Numbered from the stretch's first letter, positions 9,766 to 19,587 are shown. The stretch: 64,000 nt of DNA from Xanthomonas dyei (GCF_002939865.1 NZ_MDEE01000006.1:1-64000); one strand, 5' to 3'. Numbers and translations: made by a program. Notes: a model not told the origin generated them from the sequence alone.

Positions 9766-9771
9766 ATTATA
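9766..9771 (-). promoter_or_regulatory. -10 box of the ahcY promoter
   Basis: A perfect TATAAT on the minus strand lies 5-6 bases upstream of the first riboswitch helix, so transcription would begin near 9759, right at the aptamer. The -35 region is poorly conserved. Confidence 0.7.
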
Positions 9772-9882
9772 TCGGCAGCACCCCCGTCCGGCATGAATTG
9801 CCGCTCACCCCAACCAACGGCAGGGGGAGCAGCCGACGAGCGGCTGCTATGGTCCGGAGTCGATCCAGAGCGGGGAACGGAC

Positions 9883-12498
9883 ATGCAGGCCAAACGGAAA
9901 GCGCACCACGGGTGCCGGCACGGCGATGAAGGGCGCGGTATGCCGGCGCTCGATGCGTCGCCGCTTGCCAGGCCCGGCGGCCATCCGCTCGATGCTGTGG
10001 TGACCGGCCGGGCACTGGCGCGTGCGCTGTTGCTGACGGTCCTGGGTGCGCCGCTGCTGGCCTCGGCGGCCGGCGTGCCGGCATCCCCGCCGGCGGCAGC
10101 GGCCAGCAGCGGTTATCGGCTGCCGTCCCCGGCGCTGCAGGCGGTGGTGGACGCGCCGCGCGCGCCGCTGCTGCAGTTGTCGCCCAAGCGCGACCTGGCC
10201 GCGATGCTGCAGTTGCCGGCGTTGCCGGATATCGCCGAGGTGGCCCAGCCCGAACTCAAGCTGGCCGGCGTGCGCATCCACCCCAAGACCCACGCGGCCA
10301 GCCGCTTCTCCTTCGCCAGCAAGCTGTGGCTGCTGGCGGTGGCCGACGGCAGCGAGCGCCAGATTGCCGGGCTGCCGTCGCCGTTGTCGCTGGCGGACCA
10401 GAGCTGGTCGCCGGATCAGCGCTACCTGGCGTTCCGGCGCGAAGATGCCGCCAGCGGCGCCAACGAGCTGTGGCTGGTGGACGTGGCCGCCGGGCAGGCG
10501 CGGCGTCTGGTGGCCGGCTTGAACACCAGCGTCAACGACGCGTTGCGCTGGTTGCCCGATGGCAGCGGGTTGCTGCTGCAACGGCAAGTGGACGGGCAGG
10601 GTGCACCGCCGGCGCGCGATGCGACACCGGACGGCCCGGCGATCCAGCAGACCAGCGCCGCGGCCGGAGTACGCTCGCTGCCGACCTATCAGGACCTGCT
10701 GCGCAACGAGGCCGATGCGCGCGTGTTCGAGTACTACGCGACCGGCCAGCCGATCATCGTCACGGTGAGCGGGCAGGTGCGCCCGATTGCCGCGCCCGGT
10801 ATCTACCTCAACCTCTCGGTATCGCCGGATGGCCGTTACATCCTGAGCGAACGCAGCGAGCGGCCGTTCTCGTACCTGGTGCCGGTCGACAACTTCGCCC
10901 GACGGATCGAGGTGCTGGATCTGCAGGGCAGGCTGGTGCGCCAGATCGCCCAGTTGCCCTTGGTGGAAGGCCTGCCGACCGGCAACGACGCGGTGCCCAC
11001 CGGCGTGCGCGATATCGCCTGGCGCGCCGATGCGCCGGCCACGCTGGTGTGGGCCGAGGCACAGGACGGCGGCGACCCGGCACGCGAGAGCAAGATCCGC
11101 GATGCGGTGCGGATGCAGGCCGCGCCGTTCACGCGTGCGCCGGTGACGCTGGCGCAGCTGGGAAGCCGATTCGACGGCATCCAGTGGGGCCGTGGCGATC
11201 TGGCGATCCTGAGCGAAAGCTGGTGGAAGACCCGCCGCATCAAACAATGGCGTATCGCCCCCGATCAGCCCAAGCAAGCGCCCGAGCTGCTGTGGGACCG
11301 CTCCTCGCAGGACCGCTACAACGACCCGGGAACCCCGGCGACGGTGGCCGACGGCAAGGGCCGTCCGCTGCTGCAGACCAGTGCCGACGGCAATAGCCTG
11401 TTCCTGCTCGGCAAGGGCGCCTCGCCGGAAGGCGACCGCCCGTTTGTGGATCGCTTCGATCTGCACAGCAAGCGCGCCACGCGGTTGTTCCATTCGCAGG
11501 CGCCCACCTATTCCGCGCCCCTGGCGCTGCTGGATGCGCAAGGCACGCAACTGCTGCTCAGCCGCGAATCGCCTGAAGAACCGGCCAACTACTTCGTGCA
11601 GGCACTGGGCGATGCGGCGCCTGCACCGCGTGCGTTGACGCAGTTCGCACATCCATTGCCGCAGTTGCGTGGCGTGCAGAAGGAGCAGATCCGCTACAAG
11701 CGTGCCGATGGCGTGGACCTCACCGCCACACTGTTGCTGCCGCCCGGTTACGACCCCAAACGCGACGGCCCGCGGCCGCTGCTGATGTGGGCCTACCCGG
11801 GCGAGTTCAAAAGCGCCGACACCGCCAGCCAGGTCACCGACTCGCCGTATCGTTTCAATGCGATCAGCTACTGGGGCCCGCAGGCATTTCTGGCGATCGG
11901 CTATGTGGTGCTCAACAACCCGACCATGCCGATCGTCGGCGAAGGCGATGCCGAACCCAACGACACTTACGTGCCGCAGCTGATCGCCGATGCGCAGGCG
12001 GCGGTGGATGAAGTGGTGCGGCGCGGGGTCACCGACCGCGCGCGCATCGCCATCGGTGGGCATTCGTATGGCGCCTTCATGACCGCGAATCTGCTCGCGC
12101 ATACGCGCCTGTTCAAAGCCGGCATCGCCCGCAGCGGCGCGTACAACCGCACGCTCACCCCGTTCGGTTTCCAGGCCGAAGAACGCAACTACTGGCAGGC
12201 GCAATCGGTGTATCAGGCGATGTCGCCGTTCAACTACGCCGACAAGATTAAGGACCCGCTGCTGCTGATCCACGGCCAGGACGACAACAACACCGGTACC
12301 TTCCCGATCCAGAGCGAGCGCCTGTTCGCCGCGATCAAGGGCCTTGGCGGCACCGCGAAGCTGGTACTGCTGCCCAACGAATCGCATGCGTATCGCGCGC
12401 GGCAATCGATCCTGCAGATGCTGGCCGAGAGCGAACAGTGGTTGAACAGCAATCTTGGCGAGCCGGTGAAAGAGACCGGCGCTCCGGGTACTCGTTGA
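9883..12498 (+). CDS. Secreted S9-family serine peptidase (prolyl oligopeptidase type)
   Basis: 871 residues from the ATG at 9883 (GGGGAACGG upstream); an ATG at 9940 with AAGGGC upstream is a serious alternative. After a charged N-terminus, a hydrophobic signal segment (ALARALLLTVLGAPLLASAAG) suggests export. Residues about 100-580 look like a beta-propeller with repeated S.D.RY motifs (SWSPDQRYLAFRR, SVSPDGRYIL). The C-terminal alpha/beta-hydrolase domain holds Ser about 728 (GGHSYGAFMTA), Asp about 800 (HGQDDNN) and His about 835 (ESHAYR). It resembles glutamyl-endopeptidase-like members of S9. The promoter region is shared divergently with ahcY, with no operon partner. Confidence 0.9.
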   Translation: MQAKRKAHHGCRHGDEGRGMPALDASPLARPGGHPLDAVVTGRALARALLLTVLGAPLLASAAGVPASPPAAAASSGYRLPSPALQAVVDAPRAPLLQLSPKRDLAAMLQLPALPDIAEVAQPELKLAGVRIHPKTHAASRFSFASKLWLLAVADGSERQIAGLPSPLSLADQSWSPDQRYLAFRREDAASGANELWLVDVAAGQARRLVAGLNTSVNDALRWLPDGSGLLLQRQVDGQGAPPARDATPDGPAIQQTSAAAGVRSLPTYQDLLRNEADARVFEYYATGQPIIVTVSGQVRPIAAPGIYLNLSVSPDGRYILSERSERPFSYLVPVDNFARRIEVLDLQGRLVRQIAQLPLVEGLPTGNDAVPTGVRDIAWRADAPATLVWAEAQDGGDPARESKIRDAVRMQAAPFTRAPVTLAQLGSRFDGIQWGRGDLAILSESWWKTRRIKQWRIAPDQPKQAPELLWDRSSQDRYNDPGTPATVADGKGRPLLQTSADGNSLFLLGKGASPEGDRPFVDRFDLHSKRATRLFHSQAPTYSAPLALLDAQGTQLLLSRESPEEPANYFVQALGDAAPAPRALTQFAHPLPQLRGVQKEQIRYKRADGVDLTATLLLPPGYDPKRDGPRPLLMWAYPGEFKSADTASQVTDSPYRFNAISYWGPQAFLAIGYVVLNNPTMPIVGEGDAEPNDTYVPQLIADAQAAVDEVVRRGVTDRARIAIGGHSYGAFMTANLLAHTRLFKAGIARSGAYNRTLTPFGFQAEERNYWQAQSVYQAMSPFNYADKIKDPLLLIHGQDDNNTGTFPIQSERLFAAIKGLGGTAKLVLLPNESHAYRARQSILQMLAESEQWLNSNLGEPVKETGAPGTR

Positions 12499-12547
12499 TC
12501 GAGAGGCGCTGGTGCTGCGGAGCTGCGCGCGATGAGGTGTTACCGAT

Positions 12548-12830
12548 CAAGCCTTGTCGCGCCCAGGTGCGCTCCTACGAGGGCGGTTGCCCATGTGGTC
12601 GCACGATGCGTGTGGCGTGCAATGCGGAGGGTCGCTGCAGGCTTGCGTCGGCGTGCGCGATCGTAGAGTGCGGCGGTCAAGCCTCGTCGCGCCCGGGTGC
12701 GCTCCTACGAGGGTGGTTGCCTATGTGTTCGCAGGATGCGTGTGGCGTGCAGTGCGGAGGGGCGCTGCATGCATGCGTTGGCGTGCGCGATCGTAGAGTG
12801 GGTCGATCACGCCTCATCGCGGCCGTACGC
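12548..12830. repeat. 129-bp tandem repeat, two full copies and a partial third
   Basis: Copies begin at 12548 (TCAAGCCTTGTCGCGCCC), 12677 (TCAAGCCTCGTCGCGCCC) and, truncated, at about 12807 (TCACGCCTCATCGCGG). Each carries GTGCGCTCCTACGAGGG, a motif shared with the REP-like hairpins at 39.8-40.1 kb, followed by a stretch ending GCGTGCGCGATCGTAGAGTG. The repeat fills most of the gap between the S9 peptidase and ppc. No gene is seen in it. Confidence 0.85.
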
Positions 12831-12948
12831 AAGTCGTCGTGCCTGGGTGCGATAGTTCGTGCTGAAACCGTCGCGCTTGTCGCAACCCTCTAATCCTTTT
12901 GGGTTAGTCTTCGACGACTTTGCGCTTTGATGAGGGTGTGCGTTTCCG

Positions 12949-15663
12949 ATGAACGAGTACCGCAGCAGTCTTGTGTTCGCTACCCCCGATCTTCCCTTGC
13001 GCGACGATGTGCGTCGCCTGGGTGCACTGGTTGGCGATCTGCTCGCCGAGCAGGTGTCTGCGGAATTCCTCGATGAAATCGAACGCGTCCGTACCACCGC
13101 CATTGCGCGGCGCGAGAGCGATGCGCCGCCCTCCACGCTGAGCGAGCAGCTGACCGGCCGTGAGCCGCGCGATGCCGAGTCGCTGGTACGGGCCTTCAGC
13201 ACGTATTTTCAGGTGGTCAACATCGCCGAGCGCGTGCATCGCATCCGCCGCCGCCGCGAGTACCAGCGCAGCGGCATCGATACGCCGCAGCCCGATGGCC
13301 TGCACGATGCCCTGCGCCGGCTCAAGGCGCAGGGCGTGACGCTGGAAGAACTCAGCGAGTGGCTACCGCGCATCGACGTGGAGCCGGTGTTCACCGCGCA
13401 CCCGACCGAAGCGGTACGCCGCGCGCTGCTGGAAAAAGAACAGCTGATGGTCGCCAGCCTGGTCGACAACCTCGACGGCATGCGCACGCCCAACGAGCGC
13501 GCCAGCGATGCGGCGCGTTTCCGCATGGCCCTGACCGCTTCGTGGCAGACCGCCGACTCCTCGCCGGTGCGTCCCACCGTGGACGACGAACGCGAGCACG
13601 TTGGGTTCTATCTCACCCAGGTGCTCTATCGCGTTATCCCGGTGATGTACGAAACCCTCGAACACGCCATCGAAGAAACCTACGGCAGCGTGCCGACCCT
13701 GCCGCGCCTGCTGCGCTTCGGCACCTGGGTGGGCGGGGACATGGACGGCAATCCCAATGTGGATGCCACCACCATCGCCGGGACGCTGGATGCGCAGCGC
13801 CGCGCGGTGCTGGACCGTTACCAGAAAGAACTCTGGCAACTGGCCAGCCTGCTCAGCCAGTCGACCACGTTGGTGGCGGTGAGCCCGGCGTTGAACGCGC
13901 AACTGGAGCGTTACCGCGCCTTGCTGCCGGACGCGGCTGCGCGCTCGCGCCCACGCCACGGCGACATGCCGTACCGGCTGCTCAACGACCTGATGCGCGC
14001 ACGGCTGCAGGCCACGCTGGACGATGCCGATGGCGCCTACAGCGCACCATCGGAGCTGGAACACGATCTGCAACTGATCCTGGACAGCCTGCAGGCCAAC
14101 AAGGGTCTGCACGCCGGGTGGTTTGCGGTGCGCCGGCTGTTGTGGCGCGTGCGCAGCTTCGGGTTCCATCTGGCGCGGCTGGATGTGCGTCAGGAATCGA
14201 GCGTGCATGCGCGCGCGGTGGCCGATGCCTTGGGCCAGGATGACTGGGACGCGCAGGACTCTACACAGCGCGCCGCGCTGCTGGGCCCATACGCGTCCGG
14301 CGAACAGGCATTGCCGCAAGTAGACGATGAAGGCAACGCGCGGCTGGATGCGGTGTTCGCCGCACTTGCCGATGCACGCACGCGCCACGGTGCCGATGCG
14401 CTGGGCAGTTACATCATCTCGATGGCGCATAACCGCGCCGATGTGCTCACCGTGCTCGCCTTGGCGCGGCGTGGTGGCCTGGTCGATGACGCCGGTGCGG
14501 TGCCGCTGGATATCGTGCCGCTGTTCGAAACCGTGGACGATCTGCGTGGCGGCACCGGCACCGTGCAGGACCTGTTGGCCGACCCGGTGTATCGCCAGCA
14601 TTTGGCCGCGCGTGGCGACACGCAGATGGTGATGCTGGGCTATTCGGACAGCGGCAAGGACGGCGGCATCGCGGCTTCGCGCTGGGGTCTGCAGCGCGCG
14701 CAGGTCGAGCTGCTGGAAGCAGCCGCCGAGCTCGGCGTGCGGCTCACATTTTTCCATGGCCGCGGCGGCTCGATCGCCCGTGGCGGCGGCAAGACCAGCC
14801 GTGCGCTGGATGCCGCGCCGCGCGGCAGCGTCGATGGTCGTTTGCGCGTCACCGAGCAGGGCGAGGTGATCCATCGCAAGTACGGCATTCGTGCGCTGGC
14901 ATTGCGCTCGCTGGAGCAGATGACCGGCGCGGTATTGCTGTCCAGCCTGCGTCCGCGCGCACCCGAGCCGCGCGAGGACAACTGGCGGCCGGTGATGGAT
15001 CTGGTTGCCGAACGCAGCACGGTGGCGTATCGCGCCTTCGTCGGTGCGCCGGATTTCATGCAGTACTTCCGCCTGGCCACGCCGATCGATGTGATCGAAC
15101 GCATGACGCTGGGCTCGCGTCCATCGCGCCGGCTGGGCCAGGACGCGGCATTGTCGAATCTGCGCGCGATTCCGTGGGTGTTTGCCTGGAGCCAGGCGCG
15201 TGCGGTGATTCCGGGTTGGTACGGCGTGGGCAGCGGCTTGCAGGCGGCGGTGGATGCCGGGCATGAAGACAGCTTGCGCGAGATGGCGCAGGACTGGCCG
15301 TTCTTCCGCACCTTCCTGGACGACATCGCCATGGTGCTGTCCAAGGGCGACCTCAACATCGCCGAACTGTTCTCGCGTCTATCGGGTGACCTGCATACGC
15401 GGTTTTTCGCGCAGATTCGCGACGAACTGGCGCTGACCAAGCGCTGGGTCAAGGCGCTGCTGCAACAGCAATCGTTGCTGCAGCACGACCCGCGGCTGGC
15501 GTTGTCGATCCGCCTGCGCAACCCCTACATCGACCCGATCAGCGTGTTGCAGGTCGACCTGCTGCAACGTTGGCGTGCCACCGATGGCGAAGACGACGAC
15601 TTGCTGCGCGCGCTGGTCGCCTGCGTCAACGGCGTCTCGCAAGGCGTGCAGAACACCGGCTGA
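12949..15663 (+). CDS. ppc: Phosphoenolpyruvate carboxylase
   Basis: 904 residues, the usual bacterial length. It carboxylates PEP to oxaloacetate with bicarbonate, refilling the TCA cycle. The start is [20 protein letters not shown] with a weak GAGGG upstream. Catalytic signatures are present: His about 151 in VFTAHPTEA, Lys about 570 in [10 protein letters not shown], and the glycine loop [13 protein letters not shown]. The protein ends in the invariant QNTG. A small perfect hairpin (CCGACC GTT GGTCGG, 15665-15679) follows the stop but lacks a T-tail. The gene is monocistronic by spacing. Confidence 0.98.
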   Translation: MNEYRSSLVFATPDLPLRDDVRRLGALVGDLLAEQVSAEFLDEIERVRTTAIARRESDAPPSTLSEQLTGREPRDAESLVRAFSTYFQVVNIAERVHRIRRRREYQRSGIDTPQPDGLHDALRRLKAQGVTLEELSEWLPRIDVEPVFTAHPTEAVRRALLEKEQLMVASLVDNLDGMRTPNERASDAARFRMALTASWQTADSSPVRPTVDDEREHVGFYLTQVLYRVIPVMYETLEHAIEETYGSVPTLPRLLRFGTWVGGDMDGNPNVDATTIAGTLDAQRRAVLDRYQKELWQLASLLSQSTTLVAVSPALNAQLERYRALLPDAAARSRPRHGDMPYRLLNDLMRARLQATLDDADGAYSAPSELEHDLQLILDSLQANKGLHAGWFAVRRLLWRVRSFGFHLARLDVRQESSVHARAVADALGQDDWDAQDSTQRAALLGPYASGEQALPQVDDEGNARLDAVFAALADARTRHGADALGSYIISMAHNRADVLTVLALARRGGLVDDAGAVPLDIVPLFETVDDLRGGTGTVQDLLADPVYRQHLAARGDTQMVMLGYSDSGKDGGIAASRWGLQRAQVELLEAAAELGVRLTFFHGRGGSIARGGGKTSRALDAAPRGSVDGRLRVTEQGEVIHRKYGIRALALRSLEQMTGAVLLSSLRPRAPEPREDNWRPVMDLVAERSTVAYRAFVGAPDFMQYFRLATPIDVIERMTLGSRPSRRLGQDAALSNLRAIPWVFAWSQARAVIPGWYGVGSGLQAAVDAGHEDSLREMAQDWPFFRTFLDDIAMVLSKGDLNIAELFSRLSGDLHTRFFAQIRDELALTKRWVKALLQQQSLLQHDPRLALSIRLRNPYIDPISVLQVDLLQRWRATDGEDDDLLRALVACVNGVSQGVQNTG

Positions 15664-15716
15664 TCCGACCGTTGGTCGGAGAGGGGGCGGAATCGTCAAG
15701 CGGACTCTGGCGTTAA

Positions 15717-15737
15717 CGGACAAATCTGTCCGATAAT
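15717..15737 (+). promoter_or_regulatory. Promoter and likely operator of the TetR-type gene
   Basis: A perfect palindrome CGGACA-AATC-TGTCCG (15717-15732) abuts and overlaps by one base a good -10 box, GATAAT (15732-15737). The ATG at 15744 is only 7 bases after the -10 box, so the transcript would begin at or next to the start codon. A repressor bound to the palindrome would block polymerase, fitting autoregulation by the gene directly downstream. Confidence 0.65.
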
Positions 15738-15743
15738 GCCGGG

Positions 15744-16316
15744 ATGACGACTCCCCGCCCTGATGCCGCGCTGCGCCGCCGGCAGATTCTCGATGCCGCC
15801 GACGAAGTGTTCAGCGAACACGGCGTCAATGCCCCGTTGGAACTGGTGGTGGAGCGTGCCGGCCTTGGCCGCGCCACCCTGTATCGCAATTTCCCGGACC
15901 GCGAGGCACTGATGACCGCCTTGATGGCGCGCGGGCTGGATGGCCTGGAGCGGCTGGCCGCCGATCTGGCCGACCGCCCGGATGGGTTGGCCGTGTTGCT
16001 GCACGACGTGGCCGAGCACATCGCCCAGTCTGCGCCGCTGGTGGATTTCTGGCGCTCGATGGAACGTGCACACCCGGCGGTGGAAGCGGCCGACCGGCGC
16101 GCGGTGGCGATCTTTTTGCCGTTCGTGCAGCGCGCCCGCGACGCCCGCCTGTGCCGGGCCGATGTCGACGACGAGCAACTGCTGCTGGTGATCGACATGC
16201 TGGGCAGTTGCCTGCGCGGTCACGACGAAGCCGAGCGCAAACGTCTTGCCCATCGCTCGGCAGACCTGCTGATGCACGCGCTGGGCATGCACGTGCCGGA
16301 AGGCGGCACTCGATGA
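15744..16316 (+). CDS. TetR/AcrR-family transcriptional regulator
   Basis: 190 residues. The N-terminal helix-turn-helix is clear (RRRQILDAADEVFSEHG..., LVVERAGLGRATLYRNFPDR, about residues 10-55). The remaining helical part is the ligand-binding and dimerisation domain, with no recognisable ligand motif. There is no ribosome-binding site; the -10 box lies 7 bases upstream, pointing to a leaderless message. The stop overlaps the next start (ATGA at 16313-16316), so it heads a translationally coupled three-gene unit and probably represses it through the palindrome at 15717-15732. Confidence 0.92.
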   Translation: MTTPRPDAALRRRQILDAADEVFSEHGVNAPLELVVERAGLGRATLYRNFPDREALMTALMARGLDGLERLAADLADRPDGLAVLLHDVAEHIAQSAPLVDFWRSMERAHPAVEAADRRAVAIFLPFVQRARDARLCRADVDDEQLLLVIDMLGSCLRGHDEAERKRLAHRSADLLMHALGMHVPEGGTR

Positions 16317-17350
16317 CACCGGCTACCCGCGCGGTGATCGGCCGCTGGGCGCTGCGCGTGGCGCTGGTACTGGCGGCGCTGTGGGGCGGCCTGGCGATCT
16401 ATTTCGCGCTCACCGGAAATGCCGTCGTGCGTGGCGGTTGGGTGGCATCGTGGTGCGCGATGGCGCTGGCTGCGTTGTGGGGTTTGCGCCGTGGCCGCGA
16501 GAACTGGGCGCTGGTGGGTATCTTCGGTGCCGCGTTCGTGGTGCTGGCGGTGTCGTGGGGCTTCATGCAGCCCAGCCAGGACCGCGACTGGGCCGACGAT
16601 GTCGCCCAGCGTCTGCAACCGGAGGTGCACGGCAACATCGTCACCCTGCACAACGTGCGTAATTTCGATTGGCGTAGCGAAACCAACTACGTCCCGCGCT
16701 GGGAAACCCGCCAGTACGATCTGGATCGCCTGGTCAGCGCCGACCTGGCGTTGTCGTACTGGATGGGCCCGGCGATTGCGCACACGCTGGTGTCGTTCGG
16801 CTTCGACGATGGTTCGCACGTGGTGTTTTCGCTGGAAATCCGTAAGGAACGCGGCGAATCGTTCTCTGCGGTGGGCGGGTTCTTTCGCAGCTTCGAAGAA
16901 ACCCTGGTGGCCGCCGACGAGCGCGACATCCTGCGCGTGCGCACCAATGCGCGCGGCGAAGACATGTATCTGTATCGCCTGGCCATTCCAAAGGCCGGCC
17001 TGCGCCGCATGTTCATGGGCTACGTGGGGCTGGCCAACGATTTGAATCGCAAGCCGGCCTTCTACAACACGCTGACCAGCAATTGCACCACGATCGTGTT
17101 CGCCCTGGTGCGCCAGCTGCAGCCGACCTTGCCGCTGGATCACCGCTTGCTGCTGTCCGGCTACGCCGATGAATATGCGTACGACCATCATGGCCTGATG
17201 CCGGGCTATGACTTTGCGACGTTGAAGCAACGCGGGCATTTCACCGCGCGTGCCATCGCCGCCGACACCGCAGCGGATTTCTCCGAACGCATCCGCGCCG
17301 GCATGCCGCAGGCGCCAGCGCCCGGCGCGTCGACGAGTGCAGCGCGGTGA
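16313..17350 (+). CDS. DUF4105 family inner-membrane protein
   Basis: 345 residues. Three hydrophobic segments occupy about residues 8-95 (WALRVALVLAALWGGLAIYF; a second and third follow). A large polar domain then carries the DUF4105 hallmarks: RNFDWRSETNYVPRW, DLALSYWMGP and TSNCTTIVFALVRQL. The Asn-Cys-Thr motif and nearby His and Asp residues look enzyme-like, and distant kinship to cysteine-dependent peptidase or hydrolase folds has been suggested for such domains, but activity is unknown. It overlaps tetR by 4 bases and the hydrolase gene by 1 base (TGATG), so the three are made together. Confidence 0.85.
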   Translation: MTPATRAVIGRWALRVALVLAALWGGLAIYFALTGNAVVRGGWVASWCAMALAALWGLRRGRENWALVGIFGAAFVVLAVSWGFMQPSQDRDWADDVAQRLQPEVHGNIVTLHNVRNFDWRSETNYVPRWETRQYDLDRLVSADLALSYWMGPAIAHTLVSFGFDDGSHVVFSLEIRKERGESFSAVGGFFRSFEETLVAADERDILRVRTNARGEDMYLYRLAIPKAGLRRMFMGYVGLANDLNRKPAFYNTLTSNCTTIVFALVRQLQPTLPLDHRLLLSGYADEYAYDHHGLMPGYDFATLKQRGHFTARAIAADTAADFSERIRAGMPQAPAPGASTSAAR

Positions 17351-19374
17351 TGCTGCACAGGCGTCTGCGTCGCGCCGCCATGGGGTTGGCGGCGCTCCTC
17401 GCGTGTACGTGGCTGAGCGGCTGCGCGATGGTCACGGTGCAATCGCGCAACAGCGGCGACTACATCGCGCAGACGCGTGGCGATGTGCTCAGCACCGGCG
17501 CGCTCAGTCAGGCCGGCAGCGAGACCTTGCAGGTGGCCGGGCTGCAACCCAAGGCCTGCCGCACGCAGCCGCTGCCTTGCGTGCAGCAGCTCACGAATGT
17601 GGCGGGTATCGGCGATGAGCGCCGCCTTGCCACGCAAGCCGAATTGTGGACCGCGCACGCGATCGACCTGAGCGGCCGCCACCCGGCGCAGATGAGCGAC
17701 GCAGCGATGCAGGCCTGGCTGGAAGCCGCGCGGCACGCCTATGCCTATCTGTTCTTTACTGCGCGTGTGCCGAGTGCGCGCGCATTCGAAAACCGCCAGA
17801 CGCAGGTGCGCGACTACTACAACTACGCCGTGCAACAGGTGGTCGAACGTTTGTTTGCGCGCGCCCAGCAGGCCGGCGACACCGTGCCCACACCGACGCA
17901 GGTGGGCCGTTGGCAGGTGGCCGTCGATATGTCCGCGTACCGGTTGCCCGGTGGCGGCAATACGCCGCGTGCGATCTTTGCCGCTTCGGCGCTGCGCTTC
18001 AATGGATTGCGCAGCACCTACCGACGCGATGGCTTCGGTGCCGAACTGGTGGCCGAAGTGGACCCCCAGGTCGTCGGCGACCCGGCCGGGCTGGCCTTGC
18101 AGCAAGTAGCCGCTGCAAGTGCGCCGCCCGAATGCCCCATGCCGACCTTCAGCGAGATGCCGTACGCACCGGCAACGCTGCTGTTGCGCTTCGATGGCGA
18201 CACCCTGGATGCAGTGCTGCGGACCGATGCGGTGACCGTGGTGCCGTACGACCCGTATCGCCAGAATGAAGTGGTGTTGCATGGTCAGCATGTACCGCTG
18301 GCGGCCAACTTCACCGCTGCCTACGGGCTTTGGCTGGCCAAGTCGGGCTTCGCGGCGCAATCGCTGCGTTCGATGCTTGGCAGCGCGCGCGGCATCGACC
18401 GCCCGCATCTGTATCTGATGCAGCCCTACGACCCCAATCGCCGCGTGCTGCTGATGCTGCATGGGCTGGCCAGCAGCCCGGAAGCGTGGGTCAACGTAGC
18501 CAATGAAGTGATGGGCGATGAAACCCTGCGTCAGCGCTATCAGATCTGGCAGGTGTATTACCCGACCAACGCGCCGATTGCGGTCAATCGTGCGGAAATC
18601 CAGGCGTTGGTAGAGCGCAGCCTGCGCCACTTCGACCCGTCCGGCACGGCGATCGCCTTGCAGGACATGGTGTTGATCGGCCACAGCATGGGCGGGGTGA
18701 TCGGGCGCCTGTTGGTGTCTGCGTCCGGCGACCAGCTGTGGAACGCACTGCTGCAGGACTATCGGCTGGAAGGCGAGCGTGGCGCACGGGTGCGCGCGAA
18801 GTTGTCGCCGTTGCTGCATTTTTCGCCGATGCCGCAGATCGATCGCGCCATCTTCATCGCTGCACCGCATCGCGGCACGCCACTGGCCGAGGGTGGGCTT
18901 GGACGCTTCGTCCGCCGGCTGGTGCGGCTGCCGGTTGCCTTGCTGGATCACTTCGGTGGTGTGCTGCAGGATCTGGCCAACAGCGAGCGTGCGGAGCACG
19001 GCGGCGAGCACCGGCACACGGGGCGCCTGCTGCCGCCCACCAGCATCGACAACCTGCGCGATACCGACCCGTTCGTGCGCGCCACGATGGATCTGCCGAT
19101 CTCGCCACAGGTGCGGTACCACACCATCATCGGCCGCGAAAAACCGCAGGTGCCGCTGGCCGAGTCCGACGATGGACTGGTGCCCTATCGCAGCGCGCAT
19201 CTGGACGGCGCTGCGTCCGAATTGGTGGTGACTTCCTGGCACAGCGTGCAGGAAACCCCGCAGGCGATTCTGGAGATTCGCCGCATCCTGCATGCGCAAT
19301 TGCAGGCCGAGGCCGGCGAGGCGCCTGCGCAGGTTTCATCGTCCGTGCCTGCGGCGACACCTGCGATGTTGTAA
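17350..19374 (+). CDS. Lipoprotein with alpha/beta-hydrolase (lipase/esterase) domain
   Basis: 674 residues. The signal peptide ends in the lipobox LSGC near residue 25 (ACTWLSGCAMV), so the mature protein is lipid-anchored. Residues about 50-330 form an N-terminal region without a recognised family. The hydrolase part starts around VLLMLHGLASSPEAWVN, with nucleophile Ser about 446 in LIGHSMGGV, followed by FIAAPHRGTPLAEGG, a segment typical of lipase-like PGAP1/triacylglycerol lipase folds. A late SWHSVQETPQAI supplies the likely catalytic His. It is probably an envelope-located esterase acting on an unknown lipid or ester. The start overlaps the DUF4105 stop (TGATG). Confidence 0.88.
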   Translation: MLHRRLRRAAMGLAALLACTWLSGCAMVTVQSRNSGDYIAQTRGDVLSTGALSQAGSETLQVAGLQPKACRTQPLPCVQQLTNVAGIGDERRLATQAELWTAHAIDLSGRHPAQMSDAAMQAWLEAARHAYAYLFFTARVPSARAFENRQTQVRDYYNYAVQQVVERLFARAQQAGDTVPTPTQVGRWQVAVDMSAYRLPGGGNTPRAIFAASALRFNGLRSTYRRDGFGAELVAEVDPQVVGDPAGLALQQVAAASAPPECPMPTFSEMPYAPATLLLRFDGDTLDAVLRTDAVTVVPYDPYRQNEVVLHGQHVPLAANFTAAYGLWLAKSGFAAQSLRSMLGSARGIDRPHLYLMQPYDPNRRVLLMLHGLASSPEAWVNVANEVMGDETLRQRYQIWQVYYPTNAPIAVNRAEIQALVERSLRHFDPSGTAIALQDMVLIGHSMGGVIGRLLVSASGDQLWNALLQDYRLEGERGARVRAKLSPLLHFSPMPQIDRAIFIAAPHRGTPLAEGGLGRFVRRLVRLPVALLDHFGGVLQDLANSERAEHGGEHRHTGRLLPPTSIDNLRDTDPFVRATMDLPISPQVRYHTIIGREKPQVPLAESDDGLVPYRSAHLDGAASELVVTSWHSVQETPQAILEIRRILHAQLQAEAGEAPAQVSSSVPAATPAML

Positions 19375-19552
19375 GGCTGCGACACGCGTGATCGCTGCAC
19401 GTTGCGGGTAGTCGCCGATAAACGCAGTGGAGCAGCAGTGCAGATGCGCGCGCCGTGCCTGGTGACGGGCGCGACGGACGCAACTGACGCTTGATGGTTG
19501 CGGCCCGCCTTGCATCCAGCAGATAGCCCGCTGACAACATCCTTGTGTCGTC

Positions 19553-19587
19553 GCTCGTCGCTCGTCGCTCGTCGCTTGTGGCTTGTC
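19553..19587. repeat. Heptanucleotide tandem repeat (GCTCGTC)
   Basis: Three perfect GCTCGTC units (19553-19573) are followed by two degenerate ones (GCTTGTG and GCTTGTC) and preceded by a partial unit. The array lies in the 390-base gap between the hydrolase and the OmpA-like lipoprotein, about 175 bases before the latter's start. No gene is otherwise visible in the gap. Confidence 0.85.

Noticed and set aside
9847..12405. 852-codon minus-strand open frame opposite the S9 peptidase
   Set aside because: It is rich in Arg, Gln and Ala without any motif, while the plus strand encodes a complete propeller-hydrolase with its triad.
12438..12893. Open frame across the 129-bp tandem repeat
   Set aside because: The repeated protein segments simply reflect the DNA repeat. 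There is no start signal and the composition is unnatural, so the repeat is treated as non-coding.
17206..19299. 697-codon minus-strand frame opposite the lipoprotein hydrolase
   Set aside because: It lacks motifs and a start signal. The plus-strand gene has a lipobox, GHSMGG and overlap with its operon partners.
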